Origin: Frigoriglobus tundricola
GTDB taxonomy: Bacteria; Planctomycetota; Planctomycetia; Gemmatales; Gemmataceae
Direction: 5' to 3'
DNA length: 64,000 bases
NCBI RefSeq assembly: GCF_013128195.2
Contig: NZ_CP053452.2
Span: 310,001 to 374,000, forward strand
Under the pieces are notes generated by a model that made no database searches, was not told the DNA's origin, and worked only from the letters and a program-made list of their open reading frames with translations. The position numbers were made by a program, and so were the translations under genes. Shown piece after piece: positions 18,539 to 27,378 of this stretch. Positions within the stretch are counted from its first letter, which is position 1, and each line of letters opens with the position of its first letter.

Positions 18539-19255
18539 ATGCTCGACGGTTGGACCCGCGTCACAATCGGCGCCAAGGCGGCCGACGTGTTCGCCCCGAT
18601 CGATGCCCTTCCCCAGTGTGTGCTGTACCTTCACTCGCTCGCGGAAGAGTCACCCGCGACCGACGCGGCCTTCACCGCCGCCCTCCGCCGGCACCGGTTA
18701 CGGTGTCTCGCCCCGTGCGGCGGGTGGTGCTGGTGGGCGGACCGGGTCTGCCCCGAGTTCGACCCGGCCATCACACCTGAACGCTTTCTCCTCAACGTTT
18801 TGGTGCCGTGGGCGGAAGCCGAGTGGCACCTCGGCCCGCGGGCGGTGGCGCTTGTGGGAGCGGAGATGGGCGGTCAGGGCGCGATGCGAATTGCGTTCCG
18901 GCACCCCGAGCGGTTCCCGGTCGTTGCGAGCCTCGCGGGCGCCCTCGACTGCCAGGACTGGTACGGCCGCGGAACGCCGCTGGACGAAATGTACGAGAGC
19001 CGCGAGCGGTGCCGACTCGACACCGCCATCCTCCATCTCGACGGCCACCACTGGCCGCGCCACATTTGGTTCTGGTGCGCCCCGGCCGACGCGACCTGTT
19101 ACCGCGGCAACGATCGGTTGTACGAGAAGCTGTCCGCGATGGGGGTTCCGCACACCGCGGACCTGGACACACGCGCCAGTCCGGACCAGATGATTCCGCC
19201 GGTGCTCGACTTCGTCGCTTCGGCGCTGGCAAAAGAGGCGAAACGGCTGATGTGA
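18539..19255 (+). CDS. Esterase-fold (alpha/beta hydrolase) protein lacking the nucleophile
   Basis: 238 residues resembling the esterase D / S-formylglutathione hydrolase fold (VALVGAEMGGQGAMRIAFRH followed by ERFPVVASLAGALD). In active relatives the elbow reads G-x-S-x-G; here it is GAEMGG, with Glu109 in place of Ser. The C-terminal region (TRASPDQMIPPVLDFVASAL) also lacks the expected catalytic His, while an Asp candidate (CAPADATCY) remains. So this is probably a non-catalytic or repurposed member. The ATG at 18539 follows a GGAG-containing stretch. It stands between the TPR gene terminator and the convergent HEAT gene. Confidence 0.75.
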   Translation: MLDGWTRVTIGAKAADVFAPIDALPQCVLYLHSLAEESPATDAAFTAALRRHRLRCLAPCGGWCWWADRVCPEFDPAITPERFLLNVLVPWAEAEWHLGPRAVALVGAEMGGQGAMRIAFRHPERFPVVASLAGALDCQDWYGRGTPLDEMYESRERCRLDTAILHLDGHHWPRHIWFWCAPADATCYRGNDRLYEKLSAMGVPHTADLDTRASPDQMIPPVLDFVASALAKEAKRLM

Positions 19256-19488
19256 GCGGAACAGGGGCTCCCGACGACGGCGCCAGGGGCGGGAATGATG
19301 GGACTTCGTTTTTTCCAGCAGTTAAAACACCGCACTCGATCCGCCACGCGGGCCGTCGTCCCCACCCGAGAGCGGCGAGGGGCGCGGGGGGTACGGCGTC
19401 GGCGGAGCGGACGGGCGTGCCGGGAGCCCCGGCATCGGTCCGCGGCTGCCGCCGCGCAGCCCGCGTGACGGCCCCGGCGTCGGGCGCA

Positions 19489-20862
19489 TCAGTTCGCCCG
19501 ACCCGCCGTTCGCCCACTGGAGCACGCGCGCGCGACGTCGGCAGCGGTCTTCGAGGTCGGGGCCGGGAGTTCGCCCGGCGGCAGCCCGAGATCGAGGCCG
19601 AGGAGGTTCTGGAGCACCCCCGCGACCGCCATTGCCATTTCCCGGTTCGGCTGGCGGGCGAGCCCGCGGAGCACGTCCACCCCGTCCGTGTCGTGCGGGT
19701 TAATTCGCAGCATCTGTTCGGCCGCGAACAAGCGGATCGGGCCGGGCTGGTCCAGATTGGTTAGCCGGTCCAGCAGGTCGGGCGTGAGCAGATTGTGGTC
19801 GCGGAGCAGGGCCGCGAGTTCCACACGGAGGCCCGGCGGGCAGTCCGGATCGAGCGTCATCGCGGCGAGTTGGCTGCCGAGTTCGGGCCGCCCGCCGTCG
19901 GTCAGGTCGCGGTGAAACTGCTCGATCAGCGTGGAAATGGCACGCTGGGCGAGCGGCGCGTGTTCTTCCGCCCACGTGATGAGGTCGGCAACGGCGGCGG
20001 CGGGGACGCGCCCGGCCGCGAACAGCGGGCCGTCGTTCGCCAACCGCACGTCGGAGAGCGCGTCTCGGACGCCGGCACGGGCGAACGGCCAGCGGGCGTC
20101 CGCGTCCCACAGGAGCGCCTCGGCGGCGGCGGCGCGGACCTCGGCGACCGGGTCCCGGAGCAGGGACGCCAGTCCGGCAATGAGGTCGGCGGAGGTGACG
20201 CCGGCCATCGCGTAAGCCGCGGCGGCGCGGACCGCCGGTTCCAGGCTGTCGCGACCGGTTTTCAGTACCAGTTCGGCCTCGCCCGGTTGCCAGTGCGGGC
20301 GGTACTCGAGCGCCCCGAGGGCGGCGCACTGAACCTCCGGGCGCGGGTCGGCCAGCAGGGCGAGGACCGGGCGAACCTCGTCACGAACGGCCTCGCGGAG
20401 CGCGGCCACCTCCGGCAGCGTGCGGCAGTCCGCGAGCTGGAGCGGCCAGTGAATACGCGAGGCGAGCCGGCTGCACCACTTGTTCGCCCGCCGGAGCGGT
20501 TCGGCGCCGGTGCGCGTCAGATCGTGGAACGCGGCCAGACCGACCGACACGAGGAGCAGAACGGACTGCCCGATGTGGACGGCCCAATCGGACGAGCCGC
20601 GGGTCGGGAGCCAGAGCCAGGCGAGGCCAATGAGGTAGAGAGCGATCAGGGACGCGCTGACCGGCGGGCGCCAAACGGGGTGCGCCCGCAAGAACACGAG
20701 AGCGAACAGTGATTGAACACAGGCCCCGACAGCGACCGGCCCCGAGTCCGAGCGGTACGCCAGGGCGAACAGCAGGGCACTGGGTAGCAGGAGCAGAAAC
20801 AGGCTCAGCGCCCAGCCGCTGAAGCTGAGACCGCGGCGCGGGGCCAGATTAGACCACGACAT
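19489..20862 (-). CDS. Membrane-anchored HEAT-repeat protein
   Basis: 457 residues. The N-terminal ~120 residues hold about four transmembrane helices (WALSLFLLLLPSALLFALAY; ALYLIGLAWLWLP; a VLLLVSVGLAAF helix). The rest is a cytoplasmic-type alpha solenoid with HEAT units such as PVLALLADPRPEVQCAALGAL, LASLLRDPVAEVRAAAAEAL and LRGLARQPNREMAMAVAGVL. HEAT repeats mediate protein contacts; no partner is evident. The roughly 230 bp between its stop and the esterase-fold gene hold nothing I recognise. Confidence 0.8.
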   Translation of the reverse strand: MSWSNLAPRRGLSFSGWALSLFLLLLPSALLFALAYRSDSGPVAVGACVQSLFALVFLRAHPVWRPPVSASLIALYLIGLAWLWLPTRGSSDWAVHIGQSVLLLVSVGLAAFHDLTRTGAEPLRRANKWCSRLASRIHWPLQLADCRTLPEVAALREAVRDEVRPVLALLADPRPEVQCAALGALEYRPHWQPGEAELVLKTGRDSLEPAVRAAAAYAMAGVTSADLIAGLASLLRDPVAEVRAAAAEALLWDADARWPFARAGVRDALSDVRLANDGPLFAAGRVPAAAVADLITWAEEHAPLAQRAISTLIEQFHRDLTDGGRPELGSQLAAMTLDPDCPPGLRVELAALLRDHNLLTPDLLDRLTNLDQPGPIRLFAAEQMLRINPHDTDGVDVLRGLARQPNREMAMAVAGVLQNLLGLDLGLPPGELPAPTSKTAADVARACSSGRTAGRAN

Positions 20863-21103
20863 GAGGTACCTGCCCCGGCCACGCCAGAGCGCACGGCGGT
20901 CGGCCGAACGGGGATACGGTCCGGCAAGTTAACATACCTTAACTCGCGTTTTCACTGGGGGCAAACTGCAACGCGGCAACCGATCGCATCAGGCGCGCGT
21001 AAGGGACGACCCTTAGCCCGTGTTGGCGGCACCAGAATGACGGTAGAAACGACAGAAAATGCCGCCCCGTGACCGTAACTCCCGCGGCCCGTTCCGCTCG
21101 CGT

Positions 21104-21625
21104 TTATTGTTTGGGCCGAAACGCTTTTACCACCTCTTCGTTGGTCGTCAGGACCGGCCCGCCGATGAGGTCGATGCAGTAAGGAATGGCGGGCATCACC
21201 GCGAGCAGGCACTCGCGGATCGCGGCGGGCTTGCCCGGCAGGTTCACGATCAGCGATTCACCGCGGATGCCCGCCGTTTGCCGCGACAGGATCGCCGTGG
21301 GCACCGACTGGAGCGACACCGCGCGCATCAGCTCCCCGAAGCCCGGGAGCATCTTCTCACACACGGCCTCGGTCGCTTCGGGGGTCACGTCGCGCTTCGC
21401 CGGCCCGGTCCCACCCGTGGTGACGACGAGGCAACACCCCTCATCATCGCACATTGCCTTGAGTGTCGCCTCGATCTGGTCCTGCTCGTCCGGGATGACG
21501 AGCGCGTGCGGCTCCCATTCGCATGAGAGGAACTCGGCCAGGCACGCGCGGATCGCGGGACCGCCCTTGTCTTCGTACACGCCGCGGCTCGCGCGGTCGG
21601 AAACGGTAAGAATGCCGATGCGCAT
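21104..21625 (-). CDS. mog: Molybdopterin adenylyltransferase
   Basis: 173 residues of the MoaB/Mog fold, which adenylylates molybdopterin before molybdenum insertion in molybdenum-cofactor synthesis. It starts MRIGILTVSDRASRGVYEDK and contains the nucleotide-binding motif VVTTGGTGPAKRDVTPEAT and the conserved LPGKPAAIRECL near the C-terminus. The frame is open upstream to 21787, but the family starts at MRIGILTVSD, fixing the ATG at 21625. It diverges from the iron alcohol dehydrogenase gene. Confidence 0.9.
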   Translation of the reverse strand: MRIGILTVSDRASRGVYEDKGGPAIRACLAEFLSCEWEPHALVIPDEQDQIEATLKAMCDDEGCCLVVTTGGTGPAKRDVTPEATEAVCEKMLPGFGELMRAVSLQSVPTAILSRQTAGIRGESLIVNLPGKPAAIRECLLAVMPAIPYCIDLIGGPVLTTNEEVVKAFRPKQ

Positions 21626-21753
21626 TGTGAATTGGGGACGGGGGGTCGAAATGCGGAATGACAGCCACCCCGCGCCGCTTATACTACCCGGCAACCGCGG
21701 CATCAGCACCGGTATTGATCCCGCATTCCGCACCCGACTACCCAACCACGACG

Positions 21754-22959
21754 ATGCGCACCTGGTCCTTCTCCTCCGCCGGGGCACTTTTCTTCGGCCG
21801 AAACGCGGTCCGGGTTCACCTGTGGGACGCGTGCGAGCGGCTCGGCGCGAAGCGCGCGTTCATCGTGACCGACGCGATACTGGTGAAGGCCGGGTTGCTC
21901 GCACAGACGACCGAGCCGCTCACCGCGGCCGGCGTGTCGTTCGCGAGTTTCGACCAAATCACCCCCGAACCGGGGGTGGAACTCGTGCGGCAGTGCGTGG
22001 CGGCGGCGCGGAGCTTTAACCCCGATGTGATTATCGGCCTGGGCGGCGGCAGCAACATGGACACGGCGAAGCTCGTGGCCATCCTCCTCGCGCACGGCGG
22101 CGACCCGCTCGACTACACCGGTGACTGCCGCGTGCCGGGGCCCGTGAAGCCGCTCATCTGCGTCCCCACCACCGCCGGCACCGGGTCGGAGGTGTCCGCG
22201 GCGGCCGTGTTCACCGACACGGGGAACCACATCAAGGTGTCGTGCCTCAGCCCGTTCATCCGACCGGCGTTCGCGATCGTCGATCCGCTCTTTACAGTGA
22301 GCTGCCCGCCGAAAGTGACCGCGGATTCGGGTATCGACGCCCTGACCCACGCCATCGAGGGGTTCTGCGCGGTCGATAACGACGCGTTCCCGCTGCCGAG
22401 CGGCGAGAAGACGGTGTACCAGGGCAAGAACCCGATGGCCGACGTGATGGCCCGCGAAGCGATCACCCTCATCGGCCAGTTCCTCAAGCGGGCGGTGCGG
22501 GACGGCACCGACCTCGAAGCCCGCGACGGCATGGCGCTGGCCGCGACCCTCGGCGGGCTGGCGTTCTCGAATGCCGGCGTCGCGCTGGTTCACGCGATGG
22601 AATACCCCGTCGGCGGCGCGGTCCACGTCTCGCACGGCGCGGGAAACGGGCTTCTGCTGCCGTTCGTGATGCGATTCAACCTGGAGAAGCGCGTTCCGCA
22701 GACGGCCCGGATCGGCGAGTGGCTGGGAACGGCTCACGGTCGTGGGCAGGTCGAACAGGCCGAGTCCGCGATCGCCGGAATCGAGCAGCTCCGCAAGGAC
22801 ATCGGCATTCCACTGCGGCTCCGCGACATTGGCGTAACGGAAGACATGCTGCCGGGCTTCGCGGCAAAAGCGTTCGCCATCAAGCGCCTCATGCGCGTGA
22901 ACCCGCGGGTGCCGCAGAGCGAGGACGAAATCCTCGGAATCTACCGCGCCGCGTTCTGA
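21754..22959 (+). CDS. Iron-containing alcohol dehydrogenase
   Basis: 401 residues of the group III (iron-dependent) alcohol dehydrogenase family, NAD(P)-linked oxidoreductases of alcohols and aldehydes. It shows GLGGGSNMDTAK (nucleotide binding), PTTAGTGSEVSAAAVFTD, the metal-site stretch DALTHAIEGF and HAMEYPVGGAVHVSHGAGNG. The start at 21754 (MRTWSFSSAGALFFG) fits the family; the frame also opens earlier at 21658 without family similarity. The substrate is unknown. The ethanolamine genes 20 kb away make acetaldehyde, but nothing here ties the two together. Confidence 0.88.
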   Translation: MRTWSFSSAGALFFGRNAVRVHLWDACERLGAKRAFIVTDAILVKAGLLAQTTEPLTAAGVSFASFDQITPEPGVELVRQCVAAARSFNPDVIIGLGGGSNMDTAKLVAILLAHGGDPLDYTGDCRVPGPVKPLICVPTTAGTGSEVSAAAVFTDTGNHIKVSCLSPFIRPAFAIVDPLFTVSCPPKVTADSGIDALTHAIEGFCAVDNDAFPLPSGEKTVYQGKNPMADVMAREAITLIGQFLKRAVRDGTDLEARDGMALAATLGGLAFSNAGVALVHAMEYPVGGAVHVSHGAGNGLLLPFVMRFNLEKRVPQTARIGEWLGTAHGRGQVEQAESAIAGIEQLRKDIGIPLRLRDIGVTEDMLPGFAAKAFAIKRLMRVNPRVPQSEDEILGIYRAAF

Positions 22960-23199
22960 GCCCGGCCCCGCCGGAACCACCTTTGGCCTTCGTTGCACTT
23001 CGCCACATGGGGCTTTCGCCCCGCCCGTGTCAAGCTGCAGCTTCGTGCCGCCCCTCTCACCCGCGCGGGCGGCCGCTGCCATTTTTTCAACCGATTCGTT
23101 GAGAGAACGGGCCGGCTCGGTCCCGCGGCACCTCATTCCGGTTGAGGGCCGGGAGCGTGTTCTATACTCAGATGGAAATTGTCCCGACCCGAACACACC

Positions 23200-24471
23200 A
23201 TGTCTTCACCGGCCATTGATCGACCGCTCGGCGGGTACTTGCGCGGGGCCATCTCCGCGACGGCGCTTGCCGTCCTCCTCGCGCTCGGGGTGTATTTGGC
23301 GCGCGGGTATGTTGACACACCCTCCCTTCCGCGCCCGCACGATTTCCTTCAAGTGTGGTCCGCCGGGCGCCTCAACCTGGGTGGCAACAACCCGTACGAC
23401 GGCGAACGAATGTACGCGTTGCAAGTGACCAACCGGATGCCCGATTGCCGCACCGCGGAACGGCCCGCCGGGTACGCATCAATGATGTGGGTCCCGCCCT
23501 GGGGGCTGGCCGTGGCGATGCCCGTCGGCGCGCTGCCCGTGGATCTGGCCCAACTCGTCTGGGTGTACGGTCAACTGGCCGTCATCCTGGCCGGTTCCGT
23601 TGTGCTCTGGCGGCTGTACGGCGGCGCGGCGGACCGCCGGTGGGTGGCCGCGGCCCTCGCCCTCGGCTCGGGGCCGGTGTGGTGGCAAACGGTCGGTGGC
23701 CAGTACGCCGGGGTGCTGTTCGTCGGGGTGGTCGGGTACCTCGCCGCGCACCGCGCGCACCGGCCGCTCTTGGCGGGGGCGTTCGTGGCCCTGACGGCCC
23801 TGAAGCCGCACCTGTTCACGCTCCTGGCCGTTGGCCTGTGTATCGACGCGCTCCGGACCCCGTTCGGGCGCCGGGTGGTTCTCGGCGGGGTGATCGCCCT
23901 CGGTGCGGCAGCGGCCGTCGGCACCGCGACCAACCCGCACGTTTGGGACCAGTACGCCGCCGCCACGTCCGGCGAGGGATCGGCATACTATCCCGGGCTG
24001 ACCGAGTGGTTCAACCCAACGGTCCAGGCCTGGGTGCGGCACGCTTTCCCCGGGCGGCCGTTCTGGGTTCAGTTCGTGCCGCTCGCAGCGGCCGTCCCGG
24101 TCTTCGCCGCTTACTGGTGGCGCCACGGCGGCCCGGACCGCTGGCCCGCGGCACTCCCGTGGGTGCTGCCCGTGTGCTTGCTCGTGGCCCCGTATGGGAG
24201 CTGGCCCTCGGACCAGGTTCTGTTCCTGGTTCCCGTTATCGCTCTGGCCGTGCGGATCGGCCCCGGGGCGATACGATTCGCCCCGCCCGACGCGGCGGTG
24301 GTGGCGTTCGCCGCGGCCAACGCGGCGGTGGTCGTGATGACAGCGTCCCAGGTGCCGCTCCATTATTACGTCTGGGTCGCGCCGACCTTCTGCGCGTGCC
24401 TCGTTCTGAAGCGATCCGCTTTAGAGCGGGACGCAGTCGGGGCGACTGCGAGTGCGGGGGGCGAACGATGA
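23200..24471 (+). CDS. GT87-type (DUF2029) membrane glycosyltransferase, first of three
   Basis: 423 residues, with about 10 hydrophobic helices. The first extracytoplasmic loop has the signature FLQVWSAGRLNLGGNNPYD of the DUF2029/GT87 family, polyprenyl-phosphate-sugar-dependent glycosyltransferases such as mycobacterial mannosyltransferases. A TTG 21 nt upstream also opens the frame, but the ATG at 23200 is preferred. Its stop overlaps the next ATG (ATGA at 24468), so the two are co-transcribed and probably translationally coupled. Confidence 0.8.
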   Translation: MSSPAIDRPLGGYLRGAISATALAVLLALGVYLARGYVDTPSLPRPHDFLQVWSAGRLNLGGNNPYDGERMYALQVTNRMPDCRTAERPAGYASMMWVPPWGLAVAMPVGALPVDLAQLVWVYGQLAVILAGSVVLWRLYGGAADRRWVAAALALGSGPVWWQTVGGQYAGVLFVGVVGYLAAHRAHRPLLAGAFVALTALKPHLFTLLAVGLCIDALRTPFGRRVVLGGVIALGAAAAVGTATNPHVWDQYAAATSGEGSAYYPGLTEWFNPTVQAWVRHAFPGRPFWVQFVPLAAAVPVFAAYWWRHGGPDRWPAALPWVLPVCLLVAPYGSWPSDQVLFLVPVIALAVRIGPGAIRFAPPDAAVVAFAAANAAVVVMTASQVPLHYYVWVAPTFCACLVLKRSALERDAVGATASAGGER

Positions 24472-26126
24472 CGTGGCACCGGGTCCGATCGGCCGTCGCG
24501 ATCGGCGCCGTCATGGTGCTTCTCGCGTGGTTCTGGTCGCGCGGCGAGCAGTTCCTCGCGGCCAACGGCCCGACCTTCGACGAGCCGGTTCACCTCGCCG
24601 CGGGTTACTCGTACTGGACGACCGGCAGCTTCCGGCTGAATCCCGAACACCCGCCGCTCTTGAAACTGCTCTGGGCCGCACCGCTCGTATTCGGCGACCG
24701 CCCGGCGTACCCCTACGACGTGGCCGCCGCGACACGCGACGACCACTGGCACATCGGTACCGCCCTCCTGTTCGGCTCCGGTCGCGCGCCGCGCGCCCTG
24801 CTCGACCCGGCACGGCGGGTGAATCTCACGCTCGGGTGCTGCGTCGCCCTGGTCGCCGGTTGGTGGGCCTATCGTTACTGGGGGTCACGGCTCGCCGGGA
24901 TCGCCGCGTGCGCGTTCGCGACCGCCGATCCGAACCTGCTCGCGCTCTCGTGTGTGCTCACCACGGACGTCGGCCTGACGCTATTCGGCCTGCTGGCGTG
25001 CTACCTGCTGTGGGAGTACGCCGCCGCACCGTCACGCGGACTGCTGATCGCCACCGGCGTCGCGCTCGGGCTCGCGTTGGGCGCGAAGTTCTCCGCGCTG
25101 GCGATCGGTGCCGGCCTCGGCGCGGCCGGCTTCGTGTACGCCCTGCGCGGCGGACGGCTGGCGCTACCCGGCACGCCAACGGGTGCCCCTCCGCGCCGCG
25201 CGGCGATCGAGTTCGCGTTCCGGCTCGGGCTGATCGCGCTCGTGACGCTCGCCGCGACCTACGGGTTCGTCCACTTCGATCAGTGGGGCCGCGGGCTGAA
25301 GTTCCAGCTCACCCGCGCCGACCACGGCGACGGCATGATGTACCTCAACGGCGAACTCTCCCGGACCGGCTGGTACCACTATTTTCTCGTGCTGCTGCCG
25401 CTAAAGGTGCCGCTCGGCCTGATGGTCGCCGCGGCGCTCGGTGCGGGCGCCCTGCGGCGCAGTTGCGCGAGCGGCCGGTGGGAGTTCCTCCTCATCCCGC
25501 CGATGGTGTTCTTCGCGCTCGCGTCGTACTCGCGGGTCGATCTGGGCGTGCGCGTGGTCCTCCCGGTCGTGCCGTTTCTCTACACTCTCGGAGCGGGTTT
25601 GGCGTGCGCGGGGTGCTGCCGGTGCGCGGGGCGTGGGCTGCTCGCGGTCTGTCTAGTGTGGTCGTTCGTGTCGGCGGTGCGAGCCGACCCGCACCCGATC
25701 GCCTACTTCAACGAGATCGCGGGCGGGCCGCGGGGCGGCCTCCGCTACGTGGCCGATTCCAACGTCGATTGGGGGCAAGGTCTGCCCCAATTGAAGGACT
25801 ACCTGGCATCACACGGCATCGGTGCCGTGTACTTGTCGTACTTCGGCACCGACCGGCCGGAAGCGTACGGCATCCGGTTCCAGCCGCTCCCGACGTACGG
25901 GCGCGTCGGCGCACCGGGCGGCGAAACGATCCCGGCCGACGCGCCGCGGCACGTACTGGTGGTCAGCGCGAACAACCTGCTCGGCGTCTACCTGAACGAC
26001 CGGGATACGTTCAAGTGGCTCCGCGCACGTGAGCCGGCGGCGGTTCTCGGCGGCTGCATTTACGTTTTCGACCTCACTGGCGACGAGGACGCGGTCCGCC
26101 GCGTGCGGGCCCTTTCCGCGGAGTAG
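24468..26126 (+). CDS. GT39-type membrane glycosyltransferase
   Basis: 552 residues with about 10 transmembrane helices. The first loop carries the acidic motif FDEPVHLAAGYSYWTTG (DE at 38-39) and LNPEHPPLLKLL, as in protein O-mannosyltransferase/ArnT-like GT39 enzymes that take sugar from a polyprenyl donor. A C-terminal soluble domain contains ADSNVDWGQGLPQLKDYL, common in planctomycete members of this family. It overlaps the upstream GT87 gene by 4 bp, and the next gene starts 9 bp downstream, so this is the middle gene of a three-gene operon. Confidence 0.85.
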   Translation: MTWHRVRSAVAIGAVMVLLAWFWSRGEQFLAANGPTFDEPVHLAAGYSYWTTGSFRLNPEHPPLLKLLWAAPLVFGDRPAYPYDVAAATRDDHWHIGTALLFGSGRAPRALLDPARRVNLTLGCCVALVAGWWAYRYWGSRLAGIAACAFATADPNLLALSCVLTTDVGLTLFGLLACYLLWEYAAAPSRGLLIATGVALGLALGAKFSALAIGAGLGAAGFVYALRGGRLALPGTPTGAPPRRAAIEFAFRLGLIALVTLAATYGFVHFDQWGRGLKFQLTRADHGDGMMYLNGELSRTGWYHYFLVLLPLKVPLGLMVAAALGAGALRRSCASGRWEFLLIPPMVFFALASYSRVDLGVRVVLPVVPFLYTLGAGLACAGCCRCAGRGLLAVCLVWSFVSAVRADPHPIAYFNEIAGGPRGGLRYVADSNVDWGQGLPQLKDYLASHGIGAVYLSYFGTDRPEAYGIRFQPLPTYGRVGAPGGETIPADAPRHVLVVSANNLLGVYLNDRDTFKWLRAREPAAVLGGCIYVFDLTGDEDAVRRVRALSAE

Positions 26127-26135
26127 ACTGTTCGC

Positions 26136-27341
26136 ATGTCCCCACGCCGCCGCTCGCTCCTCGTACTCCTCGTCGGCGGCCTCGTGCTCGCGTTCGCCGC
26201 CGACGCCGTCGTGCGGCGGCCGGTCTTCACGTTTCCGCGCGACTTCCTCGAATACTGGGCCGCGGGCCGCGTGAACCTGCGCGGCGGCGATCCGTACCAC
26301 CCCGACGAACTTCAGATCGAACAGGAGCGGGCCGACCCGAGCCGCACCGAAGTGGTGATGATGTGGAACCCGCCGCCGGCGCTCGCCGTTTACATGCCCC
26401 TCGGGGCGGTGCCGGTGCGGTGGGCCACGCTCGTTTGGGCGGGACTGCAACTCGCCGCGGTGTTCGGCGCGTGCCACCTGCTGGGGCGAACGTTCGGCCG
26501 GTGCGGCCCGCCCGCTCCGCACGCGGACCGCTCTCATGTCCCTCACCGCTGGTTCGCGGCGGTGGCGGTCTCGTTCGTGGGAACGTGGTGGCTGCTCGTG
26601 TTCGGCCAGAACACGGGCTTCATGCTGTTGGGGCTCGCCGGGTTCTTCCACTTCACGACGAAGGACCGGCCGCGCACGGCCGGCGCGTTCGCCGCGCTCA
26701 CCGCGCTCAAACCGCACCTGCTCGCGGTGTTCGGCGTGCTGCTCGTGGCCGGTGCGATCACGCGCCGCGGGCGGGTCGCTCTCGCGACCGGTGCGGCCGT
26801 CATCGCGGGCGCGCTCGGGGCGGCCCTCGCGGCCAACCCGGCCGTCGTTTCGCAGTTCGTGGAGGCCGCCCGGCACCCGGCGCCCGGGGCGCCGGCGCTC
26901 TCGGGCTGGGTCCTACCGGCGCCCGCGTACTGGCTGCGGGTCTGGCTGGCCCCCGACCGCTTCTGGGTACAGTTCGTGCCCTGCGGGCTCGCGTGTGCCG
27001 CCTTCCTGGCGTATCGCCTCTGGCGGGGCGACAGGTGGGACTGGGCGCGCGAGGCCCCCCTCGTGGTCACGGTCTCGGTGCTGACGACGCCCTACGGCGG
27101 GTGGATCTTCGACCTCACACTATTGCTCGTGCCGGTGGTCGCGGCGGCGGCCCGGTTCGTGGATACGAACCGGGCCGGCGCCGCGACCGCGTTCGTGGCG
27201 GGGCAAGCCGCCGTCACCGCGGCGACGTTCGCCTGGTCCGGCGAGTTGCAGGCGTACTGGTGGGTCGCGCCGACAGCGCTCGTGATGTGCTTGCCCGCCC
27301 TTGGGAGCACGCCCGGCACTCCGAGTGGTGATCGTTCGTAG
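26136..27341 (+). CDS. GT87-type (DUF2029) membrane glycosyltransferase, third of operon
   Basis: 401 residues and about 10 transmembrane helices. The signature FPRDFLEYWAAGRVNLRGGD followed by PYHP aligns with the equivalent loop of the gene at 23200-24471. Both also share WNPPPALAVYMPLGAVPV / WVPPWGLAVAMPVGALPV and a W-V-Q-F-V-P segment. They are therefore paralogues flanking the GT39 gene. The likely role is transfer of a sugar from a lipid carrier onto a cell-surface acceptor (inferred from family). Confidence 0.8.
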   Translation: MSPRRRSLLVLLVGGLVLAFAADAVVRRPVFTFPRDFLEYWAAGRVNLRGGDPYHPDELQIEQERADPSRTEVVMMWNPPPALAVYMPLGAVPVRWATLVWAGLQLAAVFGACHLLGRTFGRCGPPAPHADRSHVPHRWFAAVAVSFVGTWWLLVFGQNTGFMLLGLAGFFHFTTKDRPRTAGAFAALTALKPHLLAVFGVLLVAGAITRRGRVALATGAAVIAGALGAALAANPAVVSQFVEAARHPAPGAPALSGWVLPAPAYWLRVWLAPDRFWVQFVPCGLACAAFLAYRLWRGDRWDWAREAPLVVTVSVLTTPYGGWIFDLTLLLVPVVAAAARFVDTNRAGAATAFVAGQAAVTAATFAWSGELQAYWWVAPTALVMCLPALGSTPGTPSGDRS

Positions 27342-27378
27342 AATGACTCTTCATTCGAACTCACCCGGAGGGGCTACA

